Assembly (NCBI RefSeq): GCF_024399335.1
Contig: NZ_CP075339.1
Location: forward strand, 3,286,001-3,350,000
Reading direction: 5' to 3'
Source: Leucobacter aridicollis
GTDB taxonomy: Bacteria; Actinomycetota; Actinomycetes; Actinomycetales; Microbacteriaceae
Length of the DNA: 64,000 bases
The stretch's first letter is position 1. Each line of letters starts with the position of its first letter. Shown here piece by piece: positions 8,872 through 17,835 of this stretch. The translations under genes were made by a program, and so were the position numbers. The notes under the pieces were generated by a model. That model worked only from the letters and a program-made list of their open reading frames with translations, ran no database searches and was not told the origin of the DNA.

Positions 8872-9016
8872 TGAGGCGCCCGACCCGGTACCCGCGAACC
8901 GTGCCGTCGGAGATTCGGCGCCGGATCGTCTTGACTGAGACACCCAGGCTTTCGGCCGCGACGGCCAGTGAGACCAGGTCGGGTTCGTGCTCTTCGCTGC
9001 GAGTTCGAGAGTTCAT
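8810..9016 (-). CDS. Excisionase-like MerR/AlpA-type DNA-binding protein
   Basis: This 68-residue protein starts MNSRTRSEEHEPDL and contains one winged helix-turn-helix: VSLAVAAESLGVSVKTIRRR, ISDGTVRGYRVGRLIRVDLDELRK. This is the pattern of excisionase-family (excise/AlpA) proteins, which bend DNA to drive integrase toward excision. The ATG at 9016 fits the size of the family; a longer frame begins near 9130 but has no family support. It is transcribed in the same direction as the integrase, 58 bases downstream of the int stop, and overlaps the convergent dprA homologue. Confidence 0.82.
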   Translation of the reverse strand: MNSRTRSEEHEPDLVSLAVAAESLGVSVKTIRRRISDGTVRGYRVGRLIRVDLDELRKSLVVEIPTMR

Positions 9017-9074
9017 GGCAGTGCCTTCCTGTGGATGGATTGGTGTTACCTCACAGGTGTCCGCGGCTGTCCGC

Positions 9075-10346
9075 TTACGACTCCTTCCCCGCGTTCTTCT
9101 TCCGGTCAAGGGTCGCTGCGACGCGTGCACTCATCCGATCCGCCAGTTCTCGGTCGCGATTCATTGTGGCGTGCTGATATCGCAGCACGATGTGAATGTC
9201 GGCGTGCCCGCCCCTGCGCATCAGCTCGGCGAGCGTCGCTCCTTCTTGAGCGAAGATCGTCAGCCCAGTGTGACGCAGATCATGGAATCGGAAACGGTGC
9301 GGCAATCCCTCAACTCCGTCGCGGACGTCGGCCCAGACGTAGCCCCACCGCGTGTTCGACAGCGGCATGGCGCCGCGGCTGCTTGCCGGGATCAGCGGAG
9401 CCTTGTCTTCGGTTGCGACGTGATCTTTGAGGTGCTGCTTCAGCCGATCGGTCATGAGCTTCGGGATGCTCAGCGACCGCTTGCCCGCTTCACTCTTCAG
9501 ATCTGTGTAGTCGCCGGTGTTGGCGTTCAGCTGACGTCGCACGTGCAGAGTCGCGCTGCCGTCGTCATGCCACTCGACATCACGCCGTTGCAACCCCAGG
9601 CATTCCCCACGGCGCAACTGACACCAGGCGGCGAGCTGCACCATGATCGCCCACTGATCCGGAACCGCTTGATACAAGGCCTCAACCTGTTTCGGTGTGA
9701 TGATGTCCTCGCTCTCATCATGGTCGGCATCATGGCGAACCGATTCCTGGCGAGGAATCGAAACGCTTGGCGCCGCAGGAATGATGCCGTCGCGAGCTGC
9801 TTGCCGCAGGATCATCATGAGCACGATGAGTACGGGCCGCGTGATGCCATTGAACTTCGACTTCGGGTTCAGCGGCGCTGGGATCTGGTCGAGCCGATCT
9901 GTCATTACACGGATGCGGTTGACGTCGATATCCCTCATCGGAGTGTCTCCGAACTCAGGAATGAGATAGCCAGAGACCTTGCCCTGATACGAGCGGACGG
10001 TCCCGACGGCACGTATCTTGCCGCTTCGGTTGGGCTCCGTCTTGATCATCTGCAGCCACCGTTTCGAGTACGCCTCGAACCCCATCGACCGACTCTGCTC
10101 GGCGGCAGTCTCGGCGCGGCGTCGCTCCGCAATGACTTCTGGCGGCTCCCACAAGCCGAGCGAGATCTTCGAGTGCATCGACGCGAGCCATTTCCGCGCA
10201 TCGGTCTTCGTGACGAACGTAAGCGCCTTGTCGTCCTCAGTTCGCGCTGGGTACATCTCGCCATCTGGCGCGGGATAGCGGGCCTGCCAACGACCCGACG
10301 GAAGCTTGCGCAAGCTACCCCACGTCTCTCGTTTCGTCCCGCTCAT
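9075..10346 (-). CDS. int: Tyrosine recombinase (phage/ICE integrase)
   Basis: This 423-residue integrase has an N-terminal arm-binding region (WGSLRKLPSGRWQARYPAPDG), a SAM-like core-binding domain (about residues 80-190) and a catalytic domain with the R...HxxR...H...Y set: CQLRRGECLGL, FHDLRHTGL, RRGGHADIH and VLRYQHAT (nucleophile Tyr). It should integrate and excise the element. The chosen ATG at 10346 has GGGAGGG five bases upstream; an in-frame GTG at 10394 is less likely. Repeated 9-base motifs lie directly upstream (10387-10575), as expected for arm-type sites, and the nrdF terminator beyond them marks the probable chromosomal junction. Confidence 0.95.
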   Translation of the reverse strand: MSGTKRETWGSLRKLPSGRWQARYPAPDGEMYPARTEDDKALTFVTKTDARKWLASMHSKISLGLWEPPEVIAERRRAETAAEQSRSMGFEAYSKRWLQMIKTEPNRSGKIRAVGTVRSYQGKVSGYLIPEFGDTPMRDIDVNRIRVMTDRLDQIPAPLNPKSKFNGITRPVLIVLMMILRQAARDGIIPAAPSVSIPRQESVRHDADHDESEDIITPKQVEALYQAVPDQWAIMVQLAAWCQLRRGECLGLQRRDVEWHDDGSATLHVRRQLNANTGDYTDLKSEAGKRSLSIPKLMTDRLKQHLKDHVATEDKAPLIPASSRGAMPLSNTRWGYVWADVRDGVEGLPHRFRFHDLRHTGLTIFAQEGATLAELMRRGGHADIHIVLRYQHATMNRDRELADRMSARVAATLDRKKNAGKES

Positions 10347-10386
10347 GATGCCCTCCCGTGTACTCGGATGGACGCGGTTGGACCCT

Positions 10387-10575
10387 CGTGCCACTCCGTG
10401 CCACTAGATCCGTCTGAACCACAAAACCCGCGTGTTTCCGCGGATCCTGAGGCATCGCCTGAGCCTCGTATGGCACGAAGTGGCACGGCCTCGGCGGTGT
10501 GCCGACCCCAGATTTCGGGTGGCTGGCCTCCTCGCTTCCATGGGGAAGGTGTGCGCGTGCCATCCACGTGCCACT
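10387..10575. repeat. Cluster of CGTGCCACT repeats (probable integrase arm sites)
   Basis: The 9-mer CGTGCCACT occurs at 10387-10395, 10397-10405 and 10567-10575, with its inverse AGTGGCACG at 10479-10487. One-to-two-mismatch copies occur at 10469-10477 (inverse) and 10556-10564. Copies come in pairs spaced by about 10 bases, one helical turn. This 362-base stretch between int and nrdF has no gene; the repeats and a hairpin duplicate are what it holds. Arm-type integrase sites are the natural reading. Confidence 0.7.
10425..10447. repeat. Near-duplicate of the nrdF terminator core
   Basis: This 23-base near-palindrome (AACCCGCG, 6 bases, CGCGGATCC) matches 10642-10664 at about 20 of 23 positions; only the central six bases differ. 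The second copy is the inner stem of the nrdF terminator. The pair flanks a 194-base stretch at the integrase end of the element, so one copy may have come with the element or mark an attachment core. Confidence 0.6.
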
Positions 10576-10634
10576 CTGAACGGACACTCCTGGTCATTTC
10601 TGTTCTCCTCTGTCGTTTGACAGAGGGCACGAAA

Positions 10635-10670
10635 AGGCCCGAACCCGCGAGATTTCGCGGATCCGGGCCT
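10635..10670 (-). terminator. Rho-independent terminator of nrdF
   Basis: AGGCCCG at 10635-10641 pairs with CGGGCCT at 10664-10670, and the inner CCCGCGA pairs with TTCGCGG around a three-base loop. On the minus strand it is followed by TTTT, so it ends the nrdF transcript 40-75 bases after the stop codon. Confidence 0.85.
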
Positions 10671-10708
10671 CTGACCAGGCTTTTCAGCCGGGGCTTCTCA
10701 GAAAACTT

Positions 10709-11698
<990 letters not shown>

Positions 11699-11894
11699 TT
11701 ACTCGCACCGCACGCCCGGCCAGGGCGAAACGCGAAGTTTGGTGGCAAACTCGGGGCTCCGCGCTGTGCGCGCGAATACCGCCGAGGCACCCTCAAATCC
11801 TACCCGTTTCGCCCAACCAATGTCTGCGCCGCTCCGAGAGATTCTCAACTACATGTTGTGGTGCGCAAGCCCACGCACCGCAACATAATGTGGC

Positions 11895-13469
11895 CTAGTC
11901 ACGTGACGGGAAGATGCCGTACACGCAGATGGAATACGTCATATTGTTTGGCGCCAGCCCGCGCATGTCTGGCAGGGCAAACGTAGCTCTACCGTCTCCG
12001 CCATAAGTGTTCCCGAACAGCGAGTACAGCGCCGAGAAACTCTGGATGGAGAGTATCTGCCCGTTGGCTGGCATCCCGTCCGCCACCGCGCCAGCGGTCA
12101 GGAGCACCGAGCCGATCATGCACTCGGTGGCGCGGCCCGCGGCTGCCCGCTGCGTGTTCGTGCCGAAGAGCTTTTGCAGGTCACTGTTTCCTGCCGCGCC
12201 CGTTGACCCCGGGAAGCCCTGCGGCCCTGTCGCACCGGTCGCGCCCTTCGCCGCGAGCAGCGCCCAGGCGCTTGTGTCAGTTGGAGCTACGCCAGAGAAG
12301 CTCTCGTCGCGAGTGGCAACATACGTCGACCCTTCGAATTCGACGACGCTTGCGGGAGCAATGCCCGAGTACTCTGCCGCGGCGTCGTACGAGCCAACAA
12401 ATGCCCAGGGGGCGACGCCCGCGAGCCCCTGAATGCCTTGGATGCCCTGCGCGCCCTGGGCACCAGCGGTTCCCCGCGCGCCAGCCTCCCCGTCTACGCC
12501 ATCTCGACCCGCAGCGCCGTCCGCGCCTGTCTCGCCTTTTTCACCACGCTCGCCTTTCAGCCCAGCTGCCGCGATCAGGATCCAGTCAGAGGGCGACGCC
12601 GCAGGCGCGGCCCCGATTGACGATCGTGCTGCCACGTACGTCGACCCTTCAAAGGTGACGAGCGAAGTCGGCGGGCCCGCGGTGTAGGTTGCCGTCGGGC
12701 TCCATTCAGAGACGGAGTCCCACGCGGCGACGCCATCCTTGCCCGCCGCACCGGTGGTACCGGCCTCACCCCTCTCACCACGCTCACCCTGGATGCCTTG
12801 GATGCCCTGAATGCCCTGGGCGCCAACCGCGCCAGATGCACCGTCAGCACCGTCGCGTCCGGCAGCACCGTCGCGCCCAGCGGCACCGTCCTTGCCTGCC
12901 GCGCCATCCTTGCCAGCCGCCCCATCGCGCCCTGCCGCGCCATCCTTGCCTGCGGCGCCGTCCTTACCTGCGGCGCCGTCCTTGCCGTCAGCCCCGTCCG
13001 CGCCCTGGGTTCCTGCCGGGCCCGCCGCCCCGGCGGGCCCGGCAGCGCCGTTTGCTCCCCGTGCTCCGGCAGCGCCGGCGTTTCCCTGCGCTCCTGCAGC
13101 CCCCCGCTCCCCTGACGCGCCGGGAGTTCCAGCCGCACCATCGCGTCCGTGAGATCCAGGCTCCCCAGCGGCGCCGTTCTTCCCTGGAGCGCCGGCCTTG
13201 CCATCCGCGCCATCCAGACCGTCCGCGCCATCTGTTCCCGGCTCGGGCTCGGCGCTCTGCCACGCCACCGGCACGAGGCCGCTGCCGCACGTGTCACCCG
13301 CGTCAGCGAGCGTCAGTGTCCCATCAGCCGCGCTGAGGCAGCCCTGCATCGGGCTTCCTTCGCGCAGCGTGCCGCCACTCGAAATTGCGGTCGCGGCGAC
13401 AGCGCCGAGGCCCCCCGAGAGCAAGCCCACCGCAACGCATGCGGCAAGCACTTTTCCTGGAACATTCAT
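11895..13469 (-). CDS. Secreted collagen-like protein with CBM5/12-like modules and tail-collar end
   Basis: This 524-residue protein has a signal peptide (about residues 1-28) and then a long Gly-X-Y region at 79-246 rich in GKDGAA/GRDGAA units. A first carbohydrate-binding-like module (CBM5/12 pattern, WSPTATYTAGPPTSLVTFEG) covers about 250-301. A second Gly-X-Y block (303-351) leads to a second module at about 355-407 (FEGSTYVATRDE), a short Gly-X-Y block at 409-428 and a C-terminal domain at 451-524 that resembles phage tail collar (LFGNTYGGDGRATFALPDMRG). The fold should be a secreted trimeric fibre displaying sugar-binding heads. GGGGGAG lies six bases before the ATG. It interrupts the usual nrdE-nrdF order. 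Confidence 0.9.
   Translation of the reverse strand: MNVPGKVLAACVAVGLLSGGLGAVAATAISSGGTLREGSPMQGCLSAADGTLTLADAGDTCGSGLVPVAWQSAEPEPGTDGADGLDGADGKAGAPGKNGAAGEPGSHGRDGAAGTPGASGERGAAGAQGNAGAAGARGANGAAGPAGAAGPAGTQGADGADGKDGAAGKDGAAGKDGAAGRDGAAGKDGAAGKDGAAGRDGAAGRDGADGASGAVGAQGIQGIQGIQGERGERGEAGTTGAAGKDGVAAWDSVSEWSPTATYTAGPPTSLVTFEGSTYVAARSSIGAAPAASPSDWILIAAAGLKGERGEKGETGADGAAGRDGVDGEAGARGTAGAQGAQGIQGIQGLAGVAPWAFVGSYDAAAEYSGIAPASVVEFEGSTYVATRDESFSGVAPTDTSAWALLAAKGATGATGPQGFPGSTGAAGNSDLQKLFGTNTQRAAAGRATECMIGSVLLTAGAVADGMPANGQILSIQSFSALYSLFGNTYGGDGRATFALPDMRGLAPNNMTYSICVYGIFPSRD
12843..12986 (-). repeat. Tandem 18-base repeat encoding GKDGAA/GRDGAA
   Basis: Eight tandem 18-base units encode residues 162-209 of the collagen-like protein as GKDGAA or GRDGAA (the last ends GAD). 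Such in-frame repeats expand and contract by slippage and give length variation in the fibre. Confidence 0.85.
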
Positions 13470-13677
13470 CTCGACTCCCCCATGTCAATCCGAGTACGCC
13501 GCGCCTCTACGCGCGGGCAACACTCCATTTCACTGGGTCTACGGGCCTTCACGCCAGATTTCGGGCAAATCTGCGCAATTTGCATGCGGCCATGCGCTTC
13601 TTGCACGCGACCCCGGTGAGGAAGCCAGCGCCATCAGTCGCCCCCGGCCAGGATCAGGTCGCACCGAACAACGCGCA

Positions 13678-13711
13678 AACGGGGCGCCCTTCCGAAGAAG
13701 GACGCCCCGTT
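13678..13711 (-). terminator. Terminator of nrdHIE
   Basis: AACGGGGCG at 13678-13686 pairs with CGCCCCGTT at 13703-13711; inside it CCTTC pairs with GAAGG around a four-base loop. It begins 15 bases after the nrdE stop on the minus strand and is followed by TTTG there. It separates nrdE from the collagen-like gene. Confidence 0.75.
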
Positions 13712-13726
13712 CTTGCTCGCGAGGAG

Positions 13727-15868
13727 TTACAGCATGCAGCTGACGCACTCGGTCATGTCAGTGCCCTCGAGCGCGAGCTGGCGAAGGCGGATGTAGTAGA
13801 TCGTCTTGATGCCCTTGCGCCATGCGTAGATCTGCGCCTTGTTGATGTCGCGCGTCGTCGCCGTGTCCTTAAAGAACAGCGTCAGCGAGAGACCCTGATC
13901 GACGTGCTGCGTTGCCGCTGCGTAGGTGTCGATGATCTTCTCGGGGCCGATCTCGTACGCATCTTCGTAGTACTCGAGGTTGTCGTTCGTCATGAACGGC
14001 GCCGGGTAGTACACACGACCGAGCTTGCCTTCCTTACGGATCTCAACCTTCGAGGCGATCGGGTGGATCGAGCTCGTCGAGTTGTTGATGTAGGAGATCG
14101 AGCCAGTCGGCGGCACAGCCTGCAGGTTCTGGTTGTAGATGCCGTGCTTCATGACGCTTGCCTTCAGCTGGCGCCAGTCTTCCTGCGTCGGGATCGCAAC
14201 GGCCGCGTCGGCGAAGAGCTCGCGAACGCGCTCGGTCGCGGGCTCCCACACCTCGTCGGTGTACTTATCGAAGAACTCGCCCGACGCGTACTTCGAATCT
14301 TCGAAGCCGCCGAACACCTGCTTGCGCTCAATCGCGATCTTGTTCGACGCCGTGAGCGCGTGGAACAGCACCGTGTAGAAGTAGATGTTCGTGAAGTCGA
14401 TGCCTTCTTCTGAACCGTAGTGGATGTGCTCGCGAGCGAGGTAGCCGTGCAGGTTCATCTGGCCGAGGCCGATGGCGTGCGACTGGGCATTGCCGTCTTC
14501 AATCGAGCGCACCGAGCTGATCGCGCTCATGTCGCTCACTGCGGTCAGCGAGCGGATCGCAAGGTCGACGGTCTCGCCGAAGTTGCCGCCGTCCATCGCC
14601 ATGGCGATGTTCATCGAGCCAAGGTTGCAGGAGATGTCCTTGCCGATGTCGCGGTAGCTGAGGTCCTCGTTGTATGTGGTCGGGGTGTTGACCTGCAAGA
14701 TCTCAGAGCAGAGGTTCGACATGTTGATGCGGCCCTTGATCGGGTTCGCCTTATTCACCGTGTCTTCGAACACGATGTACGGGTAGCCCGACTCGAACTG
14801 CAGCTCGGCGACCGTCTGGAAGAAGTGACGCGCACTGATCTTCGTCTTCGAGATGCGCGAGTCGTTGACCATTTCGTAGTAATGCTCGGTCACCGAGATG
14901 TCGCCGAATGGCACACCGTAGACCTTCTCAACGTCGTACGGCGAGAAGAGATACATGTCCTCGTTCTTCTTCGCGAGTTCGAAGGTGATGTCGGGTACGA
15001 CGACACCGAGCGAGAGCGTCTTAATACGGATCTTCTCGTCAGCGTTCTCGCGCTTGGTGTCGAGGAACTTCATGATGTCGGGGTGGTGGGCCGACAGGTA
15101 GACCGCGCCGGCGCCCTGACGCGCACCGAGCTGGTTCGCGTAGCTGAAGCTGTCTTCGAGGAGCTTCATCACGGGGATGATGCCCGACGACTGGTTCTCG
15201 ATCTTCTTGATCGGGGCGCCCGCCTCGCGAATGTTCGAAAGCGAGAGCGCCACGCCACCGCCGCGCTTCGAGAGCTGCAGCGAGGAGTTGATGCCGCGCG
15301 AGATCGACTCCATGTTGTCTTCGACACGGAGCAGGAAGCAGGAGACGAGCTCGCCGCGCTGTGCCTTGCCCATGTTCAAGAACGTCGGGGTCGCCGGCTG
15401 GAACCGGCCGGAGATCATCTCGCGCATGAAGCCGCGCGCGAGCTCCTGGTCGCCCTGAGCGAGCCCGAGCGAGACCATCACAACGCGATCTTCGAAACGC
15501 TCGAGGTAGCGCTTGCCGTCGAACGTCTTCAGCGCGTACGACGTGAAGAACTTGAACGCTCCGAGGAACGCGGGGAAGCGGAACTTCAGTGCGTATGCCT
15601 CGTCGGTGAGCTGCTCGATGAACTTCGTCGAGTACTGGTCGAGCAGTTCCTTCTCGTAGTAGTCGTTGTCGATGAGGTAGCGCAGGCGCTCCTCGAAGTT
15701 GTGGAAGAACACCATGTTCTGATTGACGTGCTGCAGGAAGTACTGCCGCGCGGCCTCGCGATCCTTGTCGAACTGGATCTTGCCGTCTGCGTCGTACAGA
15801 TTGAGCATCGCGTTCAGCGAGTGGTAGTCCATCTCGCTGATCTTCGACGATTCAAGCCCCGGCTCCAT
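13727..15868 (-). CDS. nrdE: Class Ib ribonucleotide reductase alpha subunit
   Basis: NrdE is the catalytic subunit that reduces all four ribonucleoside diphosphates. The 713-residue protein begins with the family motif [20 protein letters not shown]. It has the active-site region [19 protein letters not shown], the central [14 protein letters not shown] and [14 protein letters not shown] (radical-site Cys/Asn), [17 protein letters not shown], and the C-terminal redox pair ECVSCML that is re-reduced by NrdH. The preferred ATG at 15868 shares one base with the nrdI stop (TGATG); a TTG at 15883 is the only alternative. It ends at a terminator, with nrdF located beyond the collagen-like gene. 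Confidence 0.97.
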   Translation of the reverse strand: MEPGLESSKISEMDYHSLNAMLNLYDADGKIQFDKDREAARQYFLQHVNQNMVFFHNFEERLRYLIDNDYYEKELLDQYSTKFIEQLTDEAYALKFRFPAFLGAFKFFTSYALKTFDGKRYLERFEDRVVMVSLGLAQGDQELARGFMREMISGRFQPATPTFLNMGKAQRGELVSCFLLRVEDNMESISRGINSSLQLSKRGGGVALSLSNIREAGAPIKKIENQSSGIIPVMKLLEDSFSYANQLGARQGAGAVYLSAHHPDIMKFLDTKRENADEKIRIKTLSLGVVVPDITFELAKKNEDMYLFSPYDVEKVYGVPFGDISVTEHYYEMVNDSRISKTKISARHFFQTVAELQFESGYPYIVFEDTVNKANPIKGRINMSNLCSEILQVNTPTTYNEDLSYRDIGKDISCNLGSMNIAMAMDGGNFGETVDLAIRSLTAVSDMSAISSVRSIEDGNAQSHAIGLGQMNLHGYLAREHIHYGSEEGIDFTNIYFYTVLFHALTASNKIAIERKQVFGGFEDSKYASGEFFDKYTDEVWEPATERVRELFADAAVAIPTQEDWRQLKASVMKHGIYNQNLQAVPPTGSISYINNSTSSIHPIASKVEIRKEGKLGRVYYPAPFMTNDNLEYYEDAYEIGPEKIIDTYAAATQHVDQGLSLTLFFKDTATTRDINKAQIYAWRKGIKTIYYIRLRQLALEGTDMTECVSCML

Positions 15869-16269
15869 CACTGCTGTTTCCAAAACTTTTCCAATCCTTC
15901 TTGGACGGCTGTCACATCGTCCGGTGTTCCAAAGAGTTCAAATCGATACAGGAAAGGGACCTGGCATTTGCGGGCGATAATGTCGCCCGCAATGCCGTAG
16001 GCCTCTCCAAAGTTAGTGTTTCCCGCCGCCATCACCCCCCGAATCAGTGACCTGTTCTGCTCGTCGTTGAGGAACTTGATCACCTGTTTCGGAACCGCAC
16101 GGAGGGCGGGTCCACCACCATAGGTTGGCACGAGCAGCACATATGGTTCTGTGACCTGCAAGTGCTCTTCTCGCGCATACAGCGGAATGCGTTTCGCGGG
16201 GACACCGAGCTTCTCGATGAAGCGGTGCGTGTTCCCCGAGACGCTGGAGAAGTACACCAGATTGCTCAC
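15868..16269 (-). CDS. nrdI: NrdI flavodoxin-like activator of class Ib RNR
   Basis: NrdI is a small FMN protein that generates the oxidant needed to assemble the Mn2 tyrosyl radical of NrdF. The 133-residue protein begins [18 protein letters not shown], the phosphate-binding loop of NrdI flavodoxins, and contains LLVPTYGGG and [18 protein letters not shown], both diagnostic. It starts with GTG. It lies between nrdH (20-base gap) and nrdE (one-base overlap), the standard nrdHIE order. Confidence 0.96.
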   Translation of the reverse strand: MSNLVYFSSVSGNTHRFIEKLGVPAKRIPLYAREEHLQVTEPYVLLVPTYGGGPALRAVPKQVIKFLNDEQNRSLIRGVMAAGNTNFGEAYGIAGDIIARKCQVPFLYRFELFGTPDDVTAVQEGLEKFWKQQ

Positions 16270-16289
16270 GGCGACCTCACACCCTCGCG

Positions 16290-16523
16290 TTAGAGAAGTC
16301 GACCAGCAAGCTCCGCGATCTTGTCGGGGCGGAAGCCCGACCAGTGCTCGTCGTCGGTCACGACAACCGGCGCCTGGAGGTAACCAAGCTCCTTGACTGC
16401 CTGCAGCGCCGCCTCGTCCTCAGAGAGGTCGTGAACTTCGTATTCGATGCCCTTGCTGTCGAGAGCGCGGTAGGTTGCCGTGCACTGAACGCACGACGGC
16501 TTGGTGTAGACCGTTACTGCCAT
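16290..16523 (-). CDS. nrdH: NrdH redoxin, electron donor to NrdE
   Basis: NrdH is a glutaredoxin-like protein reduced by thioredoxin reductase and supplies electrons to NrdE. This 77-residue protein has the redox motif CVQC at residues 11-14 within [20 protein letters not shown], the cis-proline region [17 protein letters not shown] and the family C-terminus. It is the first gene of the nrdHIE operon; NrdR boxes lie 40-90 bases upstream. Confidence 0.97.
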   Translation of the reverse strand: MAVTVYTKPSCVQCTATYRALDSKGIEYEVHDLSEDEAALQAVKELGYLQAPVVVTDDEHWSGFRPDKIAELAGRLL

Positions 16524-16561
16524 TTTTATGCCCTTCCCTCAAAAGTCTCAGCTCGTGTGAG

Positions 16562-16611
16562 CCACAACATCTAGTGAACCACACCGAGGCCGACCACAAG
16601 ATGATGTAGTT
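16562..16611 (-). promoter_or_regulatory. Tandem NrdR boxes upstream of nrdHIE
   Basis: Box 1, CCACAACATCTAGTGA at 16562-16577, fits the NrdR consensus (acaCwAtATaTwGtgt) well. Box 2 begins CCACAAGATGATGTAG at 16594, exactly 32 bases or three helical turns away, as usual for paired NrdR sites. NrdR with bound dATP would repress the operon. A further GATGTAGTT repeat occurs at 16603-16611 and 16617-16625. The 384-base gap between nrdH and the next gene has no ORF that I accept. Confidence 0.75.
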
Positions 16612-16699
16612 ACACCGATGTAGTTTTCCACGGCCTTTCCACCGAATTTTTGGTCGATCTGGGGACAACTTTTGGCTCGTTTCCGCCCTCGCCCGATGG

Positions 16700-16708
16700 T
16701 TATCCACA
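16700..16708 (+). promoter_or_regulatory. Consensus DnaA box
   Basis: TTATCCACA at 16700-16708 is an exact match to the DnaA box consensus and lies about 180 bases upstream of nrdH. DnaA regulates nrd genes in E. coli; a similar link here is inference, since one 9-mer can occur by chance. Confidence 0.45.
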
Positions 16709-16907
16709 GGCTGGGGAGGCAAAAAGAATTTTCATCCACCCCACCCTCTCGGCGTGTCGGAGTCGAAGCCAGTCCTCTGTGTAGTGAAACACCAATGAGG
16801 CCCCTTTTATGCCCGTATCAAGGCGCGACGAGAGGCTCGATTTTCACCCCAGCGTCACGTGCGCTGACCCCGCTGCGGGCGGCGTCGCCGCCGATAGACG
16901 CCAGCGC

Positions 16908-17321
16908 CTAGTCGACCGCTATCGGCCACAACAGCTCCGTCCCATCGGGCTGGAACCAGCGCAGCACGAGCATCGCATCGTGAGCCGCGGTCGCCTCGTC
17001 AGCACGCGCCCCGCGGACCGCAACCCGAATGCGAGAGCCGGGATGCACAGTCGTCGGTAATGACAGCCCGAGCATCCCTGCCCCAGATAGGGCGAAGCGC
17101 ACCGAGTGAGCGACCTCTGCCCCGCAATGCTCGATCTCAATCACACCGAGCCGTCGCCGCACAACGTTCCATGGCACCGGCACAGCATGCGGGGTGCTGC
17201 CCGACTGATCGGAGCCCCCGGGGCCGGAGCCAGAACCGAGCTCAGGGCTCGCCCTCGCCCCACTCGCAGACGCGAGAACGCGCGCGGGCATCGTTCTGGT
17301 GCTGAGCCGGAAGGGTGACAT
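16908..17321 (-). CDS. Hypothetical protein
   Basis: I do not recognise this 137-residue protein. The C-terminal two thirds (from VPWNVVRRRLGVIEIEHCG) looks like a compact beta-rich soluble domain with a conserved-looking ending LRWFQPDGTELLWPIAVD; the first 45 residues are Ser/Gly/Pro-rich and may be a linker or lie upstream of the true start. It is on the same strand as and 55 bases downstream of rlmH, so it could be the last gene of that operon. No signal peptide or motif is apparent. Confidence 0.5.
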   Translation of the reverse strand: MSPFRLSTRTMPARVLASASGARASPELGSGSGPGGSDQSGSTPHAVPVPWNVVRRRLGVIEIEHCGAEVAHSVRFALSGAGMLGLSLPTTVHPGSRIRVAVRGARADEATAAHDAMLVLRWFQPDGTELLWPIAVD

Positions 17322-17376
17322 GCGGTGAGGCTACAGGGGGCCTCAGACACTCGACGGGCCCGCCGGTCACAGCCGG

Positions 17377-17835
17377 CTACACGTGATGGTACGGACGGCC
17401 TGCGGCGATCTCCTGCGCCCTGTAGAGCTGCTCGGCAAGGATGAGCCGCACAAGCTGGTGCGGAAACACGAGCTTCGACAGGCTCCACACGAATTGAGCA
17501 CGACTCCGCACGCTGTCGTCGACCCCATAGGCGCCGCCAATCACTATGACGACATGCTTGCCCTGTCCAAGCGCTCCTTGCAGCCGATCGGCGAGCGCCG
17601 GTGAGTCGACGTTTGCGCCGCGCTCGTCGAGCAGCACGAGAAACGCATCACGGTCGACCCGCTGGAGAATCCGCTCAGACTCCTCTACCCGCGCAGCATC
17701 GCCATCTCGGGCGGAGTGCGGAAGCAGCTGCCACGACACATCGAACGGCTTACGCAGCCGCTTCTCGTATCTGTCGATGCCGTCCTTCACCCAGGCCTCG
17801 TGCTTCTTGCCGACGGCGAGCACCTTGACGCTCAC
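17377..17835 (-). CDS. rlmH: 23S rRNA (pseudouridine1915-N3)-methyltransferase RlmH
   Basis: RlmH methylates pseudouridine 1915 in helix 69 of 23S rRNA on 70S ribosomes, using SAM. The 152-residue length is right for the family. Visible hallmarks are MSVKVLAVGKKHEAWVKDGIDRYEKR at the start, FLVLLDERG, the SPOUT knot loop VIVIGGAYGVDDSVR and the C-terminal LVRLILAEQLYRAQEIAAGRPYHH. It overlaps the upstream aminotransferase gene by 4 bases. Confidence 0.97.
   Translation of the reverse strand: MSVKVLAVGKKHEAWVKDGIDRYEKRLRKPFDVSWQLLPHSARDGDAARVEESERILQRVDRDAFLVLLDERGANVDSPALADRLQGALGQGKHVVIVIGGAYGVDDSVRSRAQFVWSLSKLVFPHQLVRLILAEQLYRAQEIAAGRPYHHV

Noticed and set aside
12203..13336. Several long plus-strand and alternative minus-strand frames opposite the collagen-like gene
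   Set aside because: They are antisense or off-frame shadows of the repetitive Gly-X-Y coding sequence and have Pro/Arg/Ser-rich low-complexity translations.
14420..16000. A long plus-strand open frame of 526 codons antisense to nrdE
   Set aside because: nrdE on the minus strand is unambiguous; the antisense frame is open only because of codon bias and has Val/Arg/Leu/Glu shadow composition.
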